64,000 bases of DNA from Desulfolinea sp964487745. GTDB taxonomy: Bacteria; Chloroflexota; Anaerolineae; Anaerolineales; Villigracilaceae. The notes beneath the pieces were generated by a model. That model was given only the letters and a program-made list of their open reading frames with translations. It did no database searches and had not been told where the DNA came from. The first letter of the stretch is position 1, and every line of letters begins with the position of its first letter. Positions 7,887-19,000 of the stretch are shown here, one piece after another. Location of the stretch: positions 132,104 to 196,103 of the forward strand of contig CAZASG010000001.1 of assembly GCA_964487745.1 (NCBI GenBank), given 5' to 3'. The position numbers and the translations under genes are program-made.

Positions 7887-8918
7887 GTGACCTTCGATAA
7901 TTTTTATCAGGACCTTTACGAAAAACTAAAAACTGTCGTTCCCGAGCCTGAGATCATGATCAAGGCAGAGATCGCCTGGGAGATCAACAAACTCAAAGCC
8001 GAAAAGAACGCCGTTATCCTGGGGCATAACTACATGGAAGCAGCGCTCTTTCACTCCATCCCGGATCACGTCGGCGACTCGCTTGGTTTGAGCCGCATCG
8101 CCGCGCAAACGGATAAGGACGTCATCGTCTTCTGTGGCGTGAAATTCATGGCAGAAACGGCAAAAATTCTTAACCCCGAAAAAACCGTCCTGCTGCCCGC
8201 GAAGAAGGCTGGCTGTTCCCTTGCGGAGAGTATCACGGCGCAGGATGTGCGTGACCTGCGAGAGAAGTTTCCTGGTGTGCCTGTCGTGACCTATGTCAAC
8301 ACCTACGCGGATGTGAAAGCCGAAAGCGATGTTTGCTGCACATCGGGCAATGCCAAAGCTGTGGTTGAATCATTCAACTCGGATACGATCATTTTCCTGC
8401 CGGATGAATATCTGGCGGGGAATGTCGCTCGCGAGACAGGGAAACACATCATTTTCCCAACCCGCAACCCCGTCGCGGATGATACGCTCCTCGACACGCA
8501 GATGATCGGCTGGCACGGACGCTGTGAAGTCCATGAGCAATTTACCGTTAAGGATATCGAAGATATCCGCGCCCAATACCCGGACGTGGCAATCCTTGCC
8601 CATCCCGAGTGCAGCCCAGAAGTAGTGGCTGCATCCGATTACGCGGACAGCACTCAGGCGATGATCCGCTACGTGGAAGAGTCCAACGCACCCCATTACC
8701 TACTCCTGACCGAATGTGCGATGGGCGATAATATCGCCGCCGCCAACCCCGAGAAGGATATGCTCCGTCTCTGCCGTGTACGCTGCCCACACATGAACGA
8801 GATCACCCTCGAAGATACGCTTGATTCACTCAAAAACAACCGCTACGTGATCGAAGTGCCCGAAGATATTCGTGTGCGTGCAGCGAAGGCTGTGCAACGG
8901 ATGATCGAAATCGGATAA
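7887..8918 (+). CDS. nadA: Quinolinate synthase
   Basis: 343 residues from GTG at 7887 with CGGAG 6 nt upstream. NadA condenses iminoaspartate with dihydroxyacetone phosphate using a [4Fe-4S] cluster. The N-terminal AVILGHNYMEAALFHSIPDHVGDSLGLS, the FCGVKFMAETAKIL segment, TYVNTYADVKAESDVCCTSGNA, HPEC and TECAMGDN segments are all present and supply the cluster Cys ligands. Length fits the family. It begins 18 nt after nadC and precedes nadB by 66 nt. Confidence 0.97.
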   Translation: MTFDNFYQDLYEKLKTVVPEPEIMIKAEIAWEINKLKAEKNAVILGHNYMEAALFHSIPDHVGDSLGLSRIAAQTDKDVIVFCGVKFMAETAKILNPEKTVLLPAKKAGCSLAESITAQDVRDLREKFPGVPVVTYVNTYADVKAESDVCCTSGNAKAVVESFNSDTIIFLPDEYLAGNVARETGKHIIFPTRNPVADDTLLDTQMIGWHGRCEVHEQFTVKDIEDIRAQYPDVAILAHPECSPEVVAASDYADSTQAMIRYVEESNAPHYLLLTECAMGDNIAAANPEKDMLRLCRVRCPHMNEITLEDTLDSLKNNRYVIEVPEDIRVRAAKAVQRMIEIG

Positions 8919-8984
8919 TTTACTCACTCATAAATAGAGGATAGAAAACTATTCTCCATTTTCTTTTTCTCCCCACAGAAAACT

Positions 8985-10559
8985 ATGCAAACAGATACCC
9001 TCATCATCGGCAGCGGGATCGCGGGCGCAACAGCCGCATTGCGCTTGAGCGCAGACACCCAGCGTCAGATCACGCTCATCACCCGCGCGAAAGAAGCCAG
9101 TATAACCAATTCGAAATACGCCCAGGGGGGAATCGTCGGTCGCGGGAATGGCGACACACCGGATATTCTGCAAGAAGATATTTTCAACGCCGGTGACGGG
9201 ATCTGCTATCCGCCAGCCGTCAAGGTATTAGCAAAAGAGGGTCCCGATCTGTTGAATGAGATACTGATCGAACAGATCGGGGTCAATTTCGACGAGAAAG
9301 AAAGCGGCAGGTTGGAATATGGTCTTGAAGCCGCGCACTCAAAACGGCGCATTTTGCACGTCGGTGACAGGACGGGCAAAGCGATCATGGTCGCCCTGCT
9401 GCGCGAGATTGAGCGTAGACCGAATATCACGATCCTCACCGGGCACACTGCCGTTGATTTGATCACCTTTCCCCATCACGCGCGTGATCCGCTGGCAGCG
9501 TACCAGCCGCAAATCTGTCACGGGGCATACGTCTACGACCGCGCCCAGCGCAAGGTCATCCGCATCCTGGCTAATCAGACCATCCTTGCCAGTGGTGGTT
9601 TGGGACAAATCTTCCTGAACACCACCAATCCCGGTGGTGCACGTGGCGATGGTTTGGCGATGGCGCATCGGGCTGGCGCGCGGGTTGCGAATACCGAATA
9701 CGTCCAATTCCACCCGACCGCCATGCACATGCCCGGCTCGACGAAATTCCTGATCAGCGAAGCCGTACGCGGCGAGGGTGGCGTGCTGCTCACGCCAAAT
9801 GGCAAACCTTTTATGGAGCGTCACTCGCCTGAGTGGAATGACCTGGCTTCGCGCGATATTGTGGCCCGCGCCATCTATTGGGAAATGCTTGAAAATGATT
9901 ACCCCTACGTGCTGCTCGATATTGCTTCGCATAAAGATGCCACGACCATCAAAAACCGCTTCCCGCAAATTTACGAACGCTGTCTCAAAATGGAGATCGA
10001 CATCACCCAGCGTCCCATCCCTGTGGTGCCCGCAGCTCATTATTTTTGCGGCGGCGTGCTCGTGGATGAGTGTGGACGCAGCTCCATCAAAGGTTTATAT
10101 GCCATCGGCGAAGTTTCGTGTACGGGCGTTCACGGTGCAAACAGATTGGCGAGCACATCTCTACTGGAAGGATTGGTCTGGGGCGACCGCTCCGCGCGGC
10201 ACATACGTGGACTTACACCTGCTCCCGTTGTGGACGAATCTGCCATTCCCATTTGGGATGTTTCCAACGCCCTATACGAAGCAGACCCGACCCTCGTACA
10301 GGGTGATATGCAAACCATCCGCAATATCATGTGGCACTATGTCGGTTTAGTGCGCAGCAATTACCGCCTGAGCCGTGCCCTGCGCGAACTCAGCCACTTG
10401 CGTACCGAGATCGAAGGCTTCTACCGTAAATCCCACCTGACGGACGGTTTGATCGGTCTGCGTAACAGCGTGCAGGCAGCCCTCATCGTTGCCCACGCCG
10501 CGCGGATGAATAAAGTCAGCAGAGGCTGTCATTATCGGGAAGAGAGTTTGCCAAAGTAA
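8985..10559 (+). CDS. nadB: L-aspartate oxidase
   Basis: 524 residues. NadB is an FAD enzyme that oxidises L-aspartate to iminoaspartate, the substrate passed to NadA. The FAD dinucleotide fold opens the protein (TLIIGSGIAGATAALRL). The succinate-dehydrogenase/fumarate-reductase family motifs HPTAMH, SEAVRGEGG and ASRDIVARAI follow, and the FAD-closing segment GVHGANRLASTSLLEGLVWG is at about residues 380-400. The C-terminal helical domain is shorter than in E. coli. No clear ribosome site precedes the ATG, yet alignment to the family N-terminus supports this start. Confidence 0.96.
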   Translation: MQTDTLIIGSGIAGATAALRLSADTQRQITLITRAKEASITNSKYAQGGIVGRGNGDTPDILQEDIFNAGDGICYPPAVKVLAKEGPDLLNEILIEQIGVNFDEKESGRLEYGLEAAHSKRRILHVGDRTGKAIMVALLREIERRPNITILTGHTAVDLITFPHHARDPLAAYQPQICHGAYVYDRAQRKVIRILANQTILASGGLGQIFLNTTNPGGARGDGLAMAHRAGARVANTEYVQFHPTAMHMPGSTKFLISEAVRGEGGVLLTPNGKPFMERHSPEWNDLASRDIVARAIYWEMLENDYPYVLLDIASHKDATTIKNRFPQIYERCLKMEIDITQRPIPVVPAAHYFCGGVLVDECGRSSIKGLYAIGEVSCTGVHGANRLASTSLLEGLVWGDRSARHIRGLTPAPVVDESAIPIWDVSNALYEADPTLVQGDMQTIRNIMWHYVGLVRSNYRLSRALRELSHLRTEIEGFYRKSHLTDGLIGLRNSVQAALIVAHAARMNKVSRGCHYREESLPK

Positions 10560-10578
10560 CCTAAGTTGTGGATAAGGG

Positions 10579-10657
10579 AATTCACCACAGATGAACACAG
10601 ATAAAAAGGATAAAATGATTAAGATACAGCGTTCATCCCATTTATCTGTGGTGAATT
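10579..10657. repeat. Long inverted repeat (REP/MITE-like) after nadB
   Basis: Perfect 14-bp arms, AATTCACCACAGAT at 10579-10592 and its complement at 10644-10657, enclose a second inverted pair GATGAAC/GTTCATC. The ACCACAGATGAACACAGAT text resembles a dispersed intergenic palindrome seen in many bacterial genomes. Only one copy was found in this window. It could also act as a transcription stop after nadB. Confidence 0.7.
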
Positions 10658-10724
10658 ATTGACAGCGAAAAGGCAAGAGGGTTAGTTAAAACCTTATCCA
10701 GAGTTCAGGTAAAGTAGGAATAGC

Positions 10725-11036
10725 ATGAGCAGTGCATTATATACAGCGGGCATTATTTTCTTGTGTTTATCAACCTTTTTTCGTTCGTTAGAAAACAAGA
10801 ATAGAAAATCACCCCTAGAGTTATTTAGAATTCCATCGCAAGCATCTCAAAATGAAATACTCTTATTTACAGGGCAATTCATGGGAATCTTATGGATAGG
10901 ATTAGGAGCGATTCTTGAAGCTCTGGATGGGTGGATTTCATTATCAAACACAAGAATTATCGTGTCTAGTTTTAGTATTTTTGCTCCGTTTTTAATCAGT
11001 GGGGTAGCTCTTAAATTGCTTTTGCGAAAAAAGTAA
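10725..11036 (+). CDS. Small membrane protein, unknown
   Basis: 103 residues with three probable membrane helices: about 4-20 (LYTAGIIFLCLSTFF), 46-65 (LLFTGQFMGILWIGLGAIL), and 75-98 (IIVSSFSIFAPFLISGVALKLLL), ending in a basic RKK tail. AGGAAT precedes the ATG. Base composition is more AT-rich than the flanking nad and MFS genes. No family is recognised and the neighbours give no clue. It converges with the MFS gene 22 nt away. Confidence 0.55.
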   Translation: MSSALYTAGIIFLCLSTFFRSLENKNRKSPLELFRIPSQASQNEILLFTGQFMGILWIGLGAILEALDGWISLSNTRIIVSSFSIFAPFLISGVALKLLLRKK

Positions 11037-11058
11037 AACGCATCAAAAAGCTCCGCCC

Positions 11059-12210
11059 TTAAGGGGAAGCAACTTCACGCCGCGACTGTACCGCAACCAG
11101 AAAAATCCCTAATGCCAGTATCCAAACAATAAGCATCGTCTGCATCAACGAGGCGGGACCAATCCGCTCGATCCGCTGACCGATCAGCCAAGGCAGGGTC
11201 ATCGCACCCAGGCTGCCCATCGCCCAGACCATGCCTGTCAGTTTGCCAGAGAGTTTCATTCGTTGCTGTACAAGTGTGTACGTGGACGGGAAGAGGGCTG
11301 ACATACTGAGCCCCATCCCGATCGAACCAACCCAGACAGCCAGAGCGTGAGCGCGTAAAAAGTAAAGAATTCCCGCGCTGAGCACAGCTCCCAGCAAATA
11401 AATCAGGATAATGCGTTCCAATTTGAAACGCGCCACCACAGGGATCGAGATCAAACGCCCGATCATGATCGCCATCCAGAAGATGGAATTTAGCGTGTAG
11501 GCTGTCTCCTCGCTACCCAGTCCGCTGCTGGCAAAATAGGTAAAAAGCCAGCCACCGTAGCTCACTTCCGAGCCTATAAAAATGAACGCCAATAGTACAA
11601 AGGCAATATAGAGCAGGGGATGGCTGAGTTTTCCCCCCGCAGATTTTTCATCCACCTGCTGCGGGATTTCAGGAGCAGGCGTCAGAAACACCCACAATGC
11701 AATCGGTATCAGTGCCAGCGAAATACCGCGATAACCCCATGCGAGCGAAGCATTGCCCAAATAGATCGGGATCAAAAAACTGCCGATCCCGGCAAAGAAA
11801 AACATCGCATTGAGATAAGTGCCCACATTGGCTCCACGTGCACGCACCAGCAATGTGTTTGAACCAACATCCAGCCCGCCTTGCGCAATGCCGATCAAAA
11901 CAAAGAGAAAAGCCAATAAAAACATGGTTCCCGTCGCGGGGACAAAGGCCAGAGCAATCATTGAGAGGATCATGAAAAAAATTAAAAGATGATGTCCGTT
12001 CAAAAGATCGTAAAGCGTGCCCCCCAGTAATGACCCTAAAAAATAACCAAAAGAGCGTGCCATAAAAAGCAGGCTGATCGTGGCAAAACCCACGCCTACA
12101 TTCTCCGCGAGAGCGGGCAGAGTCGGTCCCAGCGATGCGATAATAACGCCGATCAACAGGTATACGCCAAAATACCCAATGGTCTGTAAAGTCATTCTTT
12201 TCATATTCAT
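11059..12210 (-). CDS. Major facilitator superfamily transporter
   Basis: 383 residues from ATG at 12210; another in-frame ATG at 12222 sits directly on the GGAG and is unlikely. The protein has about 12 hydrophobic helices, an early GPTLPALAENVGV, the loop 2-3 region ARSFGYFLGSLLGGTLYDLLNG, and a central polar break (TPAPEIPQQVDEKSAGG) between the two six-helix halves. The pattern matches the FucP/YfkF-like sugar or drug MFS group; the substrate cannot be assigned. It stands alone and diverges from the phosphoesterase gene. Confidence 0.85.
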   Translation of the reverse strand: MNMKRMTLQTIGYFGVYLLIGVIIASLGPTLPALAENVGVGFATISLLFMARSFGYFLGSLLGGTLYDLLNGHHLLIFFMILSMIALAFVPATGTMFLLAFLFVLIGIAQGGLDVGSNTLLVRARGANVGTYLNAMFFFAGIGSFLIPIYLGNASLAWGYRGISLALIPIALWVFLTPAPEIPQQVDEKSAGGKLSHPLLYIAFVLLAFIFIGSEVSYGGWLFTYFASSGLGSEETAYTLNSIFWMAIMIGRLISIPVVARFKLERIILIYLLGAVLSAGILYFLRAHALAVWVGSIGMGLSMSALFPSTYTLVQQRMKLSGKLTGMVWAMGSLGAMTLPWLIGQRIERIGPASLMQTMLIVWILALGIFLVAVQSRREVASP

Positions 12211-12326
12211 GGGGGGATCCATCTCCGTTGAAAGCTGCGGTCAGCAAAGTAAATCGTATTATAACGGTGATAAGAGGAATATCATCCTTGCCTTCTTCAT
12301 TACCTTGATGGCAAAATATACTCAGG

Positions 12327-12947
12327 ATGAAAATTCTGGCTGTCAGTGACCAAGTCGTCGAGCGGATCTATTCCCTCGCCGCAAATAAACATTTTCAAGA
12401 TATTGATATGATCCTGGGCTGTGGCGATCTGCCTTATGAATATCTTGAATATCTGGTCACCATCATTAATAAACCGCTTTACTACATTCCCGGCAACCAC
12501 GACCCCAAATACAACAGAGCTGATAAAAAATCCAGGGCAGAAGGCGGGGAGAATATCGATCAAAAGATCGTCAATGTTAAAGGATTAACCATCGCAGGCC
12601 TCGGCGGCAGCATCCTTTATCATCCCGATGGCATCAATCAATATACACAAAGAGAGATGTATATTCGCATCTTGAAACTGCTACCCAGACTGCTTATCAA
12701 CCGTTTCTTTCGCGGACGCACTCTCGACATCCTCATCACCCACTCGCCGCCTTTTGGCATCCACGACGACGATACCCGTGCCCATCAGGGGTTGAAAGCC
12801 ATCAACCTGCTTATTTGCTGGGCAAAACCACGCTATCATTTTCACGGGCACACTCATTTCTTCCGTCAAAATCTGGAAGCTTCCACAACTCAAGTGGACG
12901 AGACGCAGATCATGAATATCTTCCCGTATAAAGTCGTCGATGTTTAA
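12327..12947 (+). CDS. Calcineurin-like metallophosphoesterase
   Basis: 206 residues with the ordered metal-binding motifs of the calcineurin fold: DQ near residue 8 (LAVSDQVVE, where the family usually has DxH), GCGDLPYEY (about 32-40), GNHDPKYN (about 57-64), THSPPFGIHDD (about 138-148), and GHTHFF (about 174-179). The first motif has Gln where His is common, as in the YfcE/YmdB-like subset. It is a cytosolic phosphatase or phosphodiesterase of unknown substrate. A strong terminator follows. Confidence 0.88.
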   Translation: MKILAVSDQVVERIYSLAANKHFQDIDMILGCGDLPYEYLEYLVTIINKPLYYIPGNHDPKYNRADKKSRAEGGENIDQKIVNVKGLTIAGLGGSILYHPDGINQYTQREMYIRILKLLPRLLINRFFRGRTLDILITHSPPFGIHDDDTRAHQGLKAINLLICWAKPRYHFHGHTHFFRQNLEASTTQVDETQIMNIFPYKVVDV

Positions 12948-12999
12948 TTGGATGGGAACGGATCACTCGCGCCCAAAATCTGCTACCACTAAATAAACA

Positions 13000-13032
13000 A
13001 AGTCCCGCAAGCGTTATCCGCTTGCGGGACTT
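13000..13032. terminator. Terminator between phosphoesterase and giant adhesin
   Basis: A 14-bp perfect stem (AAGTCCCGCAAGCG with its complement) around a 5-nt loop. The T-rich flank is better on the minus strand, so it chiefly ends the adhesin transcript. Confidence 0.88.
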
Positions 13033-13057
13033 CTTTCATCTCTAACAGGTTGCCGAT

Positions 13058-16000
13058 CTATTCCGCCCGAACATCAAGCAGGATAGCTCGGACTGCTATT
13101 CGATAATCGTAGCTATCAGCTACTTCATCGTAGCCCTGACAGGTGATGAGTGTCACCCAGTCGTAGGCTTCATGCTTGATAATCGAAAGATCATCGGGCC
13201 AGACTTTGCGCTGCGTACGGATTTCGTAGAGGTAGCGCTGTCCATTCGCGTGGATGATAAGCTCATCGCCCCACATGAGGGTGTGCAGGTTTACAAAGGG
13301 ACCGGGCTGTCCATTCGGCAGGTAGACATGAGCCGTGATAGCCGTGTTACCGGGCAGGGTCGGGTAGGCGGTGCCTTCAAGATAGCCTGCCTGTCCGCCA
13401 AGCCATGTCAGGTCCCAACCTTCATCGCCAAGCGGCACACCGACGATCGGTAACGCCACGTTCAGGAGCGGTATCTCGAGCCAGGTAGAACCCAGATTCT
13501 GGTAACCCTTGGCAGCAGGCTGCTCGGGGAGCGATGTGATGCGATTCGGGGCGAAGCCTGTTGAGGGCAAACGCGGGATGTCGATCCGAACAAAATCAGA
13601 GCGCCCATAATCATCTATTCCTGTCGTATCCGCCGGGTCGTACCAGCGCTCAGTCGAATCTTCGTTATATTCCGATTGCACTACCGGTGTCCCATCGAGC
13701 TGCGGGTCAATCGGCAGACTAGTCCACTCGACATTTGCCTGGTTGGTCAATGGTGCTGGTCCCACAAAAGTGGCATCAAAGGTAACCTCTGTTCTCGCTC
13801 TTTCTGCGCCATTCAAGAGCGGGAACTCGTACCAGGTGATAGTCATAGTACGAGTAGCTACGTCGTAGTCAAATTCATCCCACGCAAAGGGGAAACCGGC
13901 GCTAATGCTGCCATTTACATATTCCAGCCCTTCAGGGAGAACATCTGTGATGATGACATCGTAAGCTGTAGCAGCACTCTCATCGGTTTGGTAGATCTCG
14001 AGAGTGAAGGGGATGACGGTGCCAAGCGGCGCAACCGTGATATCGGTTGATTTGGTGATGTCCATATCCGGTTCGATAATCTCAACAGGGGGAGCTTGAC
14101 CAGGGCGTTCTTCACCTGTCCACGTCCAGAGAACCTCGTTATTGATGTCATCCGCACCGTTTTCGTTCGAGGCAATATCAAGCGCAATCACATGGTATTG
14201 CACGGTGATGCTTTCATCCGTCGTGCCGCTATTGGTGACATCGCCAAAATTAAAGGTGATGTTGTGCCCTGTGTTCGTCACATTGGGATCACCCGAAGCT
14301 GCAGGGCAAGCTGCATCGAAACCGCCTACTTGAGTTGTGGTTACATTTGTGGTGTTGGAGACGGCAACACCAATACAGTCGTCAAATGCCAGTCCTTCAT
14401 CCAATACGTCCGCAGCTTTGAGGGAGTACATTGTTCCGGGTGGAACGGTGAGTTGGATCTGGTAGGTGAGTGTTTCTCCAACAAAGACCTGTGTGCCGGG
14501 TGAATCTGCTTCGCTGGTAGCAATGAGGGCTTTGGCTGTTGTTGAAAGTTTGAAGACACCAAAATCAACACGTGGTTCATTGGTTGTTCCGGTGGCATGC
14601 TCAAAGGTAGCTTCTGCACCCGGGGTTAATGTAACAACTTCAGATTGAATATAGCCACCGGAACCTGTTGTGCCACCGGTTTCTGAGCCGTTGTCATCAT
14701 TATCTGTGGTATCGACATCTGCATCTGGAGCAGGCTCATAATAGCTACCAGAACCTTCGCTGGTAACGTGACCTACAAGGGTTTCTGTGCCTTCAAATTC
14801 AGCAGCCGGGATGCGGAGAATGTAATCGCCAGCAGGTAAGCCTGTAAAGTTATACTCGCCTGCCCCCCAGATACCACTACCTGTGAGAGCTGTTGCCAGT
14901 GCTGGACCAACAGGATTTCCTGAAGTATCAGCAGCATAAAGCTCGACGGTGACATCATCAATGCCCGCTTCTACACCCGTTACGGTTCCGCTGTAGTCCG
15001 TGTCGAGCCAGACCAGGTTGCCGATGTTCATGATATAGAAACCAAAGTCTACTGTCATATTTGCCTGGTCATCAGGCTGACCACCCTGTCCACCCGAACC
15101 GAGATCGGTTTCATTTTGCGGTTCAATATAGGTGGGTCCTAGCGTGACTGGCTGAGCTGTTACGCCACCGCTAAAGGTGCCGCTGCCTTGCAGCATGCCG
15201 TTATCGTTGAGGTCGGTATTTGTATCAGGATCAGGCGCAGTAACTTCAGTAATCGCGCCCGTCCCATCACGGCTTGTACCGGATGACCAATAGCCATCCA
15301 GAACGGCGCTGCTGGCAAAATTACTAGAGGGCAACACAACCGTATAGTCACCTGCCGGGAGATTATTGAATAGGTAATAGCCACTGCCATCTGTCAGCAT
15401 CCCTCCAGCCCCATCATCGGATGTGTCGAGGATACCGTCACTGCCAACAAGGATCTCGGATGTACCATCATTGTTATACAGCTGAACACGGACGCCACCG
15501 ACGCCAACCTCACCTGCTCCCATTGTGGAATCGTTATTTGTGTCGAACCACACGCGATTGCCAAGAGAGAATACAGGGAAGAAACCGAAATCGATGGTCA
15601 GGTTGCTGTCGTTATCATCTTCGCCATAGCGTCCGCGTGAATTGGGGCCATCGCTCCCCGTCGGATCAAACCCGGCTATTACACCTGTGTCGCTGCTGAG
15701 TTCCGCTTCGCTGGCGGGCTCGTTATCCAGGCTAAGTACAACCAATCCACTGGAGATGCCGTTCGTGTATGGCGTGCCGTCATTTACACCATTATCGTCA
15801 CGATCCATTGAGGGTGTATATGGATTCCCGCCAACGCCGATATTTTCGGTTCCGGTCGGGTTACTGCTGTTGAGCCCATAGAGAGCGCCTTCTGCTGTGC
15901 CTGCTCCGCCTGTGGGATCATAGCTAGAAGTAAAGTTCCCTGCGGGGATGTGGACATAATAGTTACCTGCAATTAAGCGGTCGAAAAGATAATAGCCGCC

Positions 16001-19000
16001 AGAGTCGGTAATATCCCATGCCACACGTGTATCACTGGTAATGTCCAGTCCGCCTGTACCATCATCATCAAGGTAAAGTTCCACACGTACATTGGCAATG
16101 GGCACCTCGGTTCCATCCATGATGCCATTATTCGAGGTGCCTCCTCCAGCTCCATCATCGAGGAAGACGCGGTTACCAAGACTCATCGGTTTGAAAAAGC
16201 CAAAGTCAATGGTCAGGTCGCTGCGAGCATCCGCCTCACCATAGCGTCCGCGCGAGTTGGGGCCATCGCCAGCCGTCGGATTGAAACCAGCTGCGGTGCT
16301 TGTATCGCCACTACCTGTCTCGCCAGTTGGGAAGCCAGATACAAGAGAGAGGTCGATCATCGTGGAAATAACCCCATGCGGCGAAACTGCCGGGTTTTCC
16401 GGGCTAAGACGATCAACACCATTGTCTCGGCTGTCGGTATTGTTGATGGCATTATCGTAGGTCGTTGTGCTACTCGTATAACCTAATAAAACACCGGGGG
16501 CCGCAGACCAAGCCGTGCCACTACCGTCTGGATCAAAGCTAGCTGTGAAGTTACCTGAATCGACGCCAACGATATAATTTCGCGGCGGAAGATTATCAAA
16601 GAGATAGTAGCCGTTTGCATCGGTTATATCAAAGAGCACCCAATCGTCTGTACGGTCATTAAGTGTGCCGAGATCGTCGGGTTCGTCGTTGTCGTCGGCA
16701 TCCAGATAAAGACTGACACGCACGCCCGAAGGCAAGTTTGACTCGCCGCCATCTAGCTCTCCGTTGTCATTATCGTCGTACCAAAGGAAGTTGCCCAAAC
16801 TGCGCGGCGGAAGGATGAATCCAAAGTCCATTGTCAGGTTACTATTGGCATCTTCCTGACCGTAGAGACCAACATTATTGATGCCATAAGCAACGGTATC
16901 TGAACTAATATCCGTTTCATTTGTCGGTGTTAACGGCTCGGTTCCATACGCCATTGTGATCCGTGAACTCGTTATGCCATTGGATGATGGATCTGCATCG
17001 TCAATACCATTGTCATCCATATCTTCAAGATCATCCGCAGGGGTTGTAGTATGGTTTGTATCAAAGCTGCTGACATAATCGCGCAAAGGTCTGCCAGCGG
17101 TATCGAAGTTCCATGCAGGGATATGTACATAATAGTTATTACCCGGCTGTAAAAGATCGAAGAGGTAATAACCACTGGCATCGGTGCTAACACGTTCGAT
17201 CCTTGTATCATCACTTGCGCCATCGCCTGGTTGCAAACCGGGTGTTCCGTTGTCATCACGATAAAGTTCGACACGCACGCCGCTTACGCCTGCTTCCGTG
17301 CCATCCTGGATACCGTTGTTATACCCCGCGCGGAAAGTTGCTTCTCCGGCACCATCATCGATCCAGACACGGTTGCCCAGACTCATGGGAGGAATGAAAC
17401 CAAAGTCCACGGTCAGGTTACTGGTATTATCCGCTTCACCGAAGCGACCACGCGAGTTGGGTCCATCCCAACCTGTTGGGTTAAAGCCTTCGTTTGCAGG
17501 AGAACCCGGGTCAGGTTCCAAACTAAGATGGCTCTCACTGGTCGGCTCACTTGGCGTTACTTCCAAATTAACTACACCACTAAAGACACCATTGGCCCGG
17601 GGAAATTCTTCATCAAGGCCGTTGTCATTTAGGTCTCCGTTTGTATCCGGATCGGTTTCAGTTACCTGGCTGCTGAACCAACCTGCCAGAGGCTGCCCAT
17701 CGGCAAATTCGGATGAAGGAATCTCAAGAATATAGGGACCGGGATCAAGATTATCAAAAAGATAGAAGCCACCCGCATCTGTTTCATCCCAACGGATCAA
17801 CTCATCTGCCTGTGCTATGCCATCATCATCGCCATCGCGATAAAGATTTACTCTTACGCCAACAACAGGGTTTTCATCAGCGCTATCAAATATGCCGTTG
17901 TTAAGGTTGGTTCCTGCGCCGTTGTCGTACCAAACGTGGTTACCGATACTATAGGGAATGTCGGTGCCACCAAAGAAGCCAAAGTCGATTGTCAAATCGC
18001 TGTTGTCATCCGGCTCTCCATTAACACCGCGCCGCGCTCCAGGAACACCATCGCGGGCATTATTTGAGAGATCGGCTTCTGAGGTTGGTTCAGTTCCTGG
18101 TGTCAGCGTAAAGACCGCACTATCCACATCCCCTCCACCATCTGGAGGTGCGGGATCAATCCCATCATCTTCGCTATCATCTGTGTTCGTCGCGGGGTTG
18201 ATATAGTCTGTATTTGGCGGCAGATCACCTTCGCCAGTACTGCTGCGCAGTTGATATAAAGGACCGGCAGGATCAAAATTGCTTGAAGGGATCTTTATAT
18301 AATAGTCATTATTTGCAGGTGTGGCGTCATCATGAACGATGTTGCTAAACAGATAATAGCCTTCACTATCTGTTGTCGTTGATGCGATGAACGTATGATC
18401 TGCTCGATATAGCTCAACAACAACATTCGCTATGCCGGGGTCAGTGTCATCCGGCGGGTTGATCGAGCCGCTATTATCTGCATCGCGCCAGACACGATTA
18501 CCAACACTCATTACTTCCGGGATCGTGATGCCGACCTTGCGCGGCTCGGAAGCGAGTAAATCTCTGATTTCCGTGCCGGTGTCATAGGAACCTACATGCG
18601 AAAATGAGTTCCAGGCAATTTCCAGTGATTGGGCATCGTCGGCATCAAAAGTGCCAACAACCGGGGAATCGGCTGGGATATACATCGGTACACCAAAGCG
18701 TAATTCGCTTCCGGGCGCTGCGTAGGGAATTCCACCTGAATCTAGAATGATTCGATAAGAACGCGCGTTTGTAGACCAAGTCGTTGTCCAATTATCATCA
18801 CAGCCTGAGGGAACAGCTGAACCTGTTGGTTGGTCAAAAACTTCCGGGCGGCAAGGGTTAGTTGTGTCGTTGTACTCAATGGTAAAGTTGCCAGAACCTA
18901 CAGGTCCGCTAATCCATTGAATGGGGCCGCGTAATGTCGGGCGAAATTCAGATAAACGGTCAGCGGAAGAAAGCACGCCGCCTGAGCCTGTATCGCCAAC

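Noticed and set aside
9339..10040. 233-codon minus-strand open frame
   Set aside because: Antisense shadow of nadB with no family features or ribosome site.
13058..18511. Regular repeats of about 555-615 bp considered as a CRISPR or DNA satellite
   Set aside because: The periodicity comes from SdrD-B protein modules in an intact reading frame; there are no short identical repeats with spacers.
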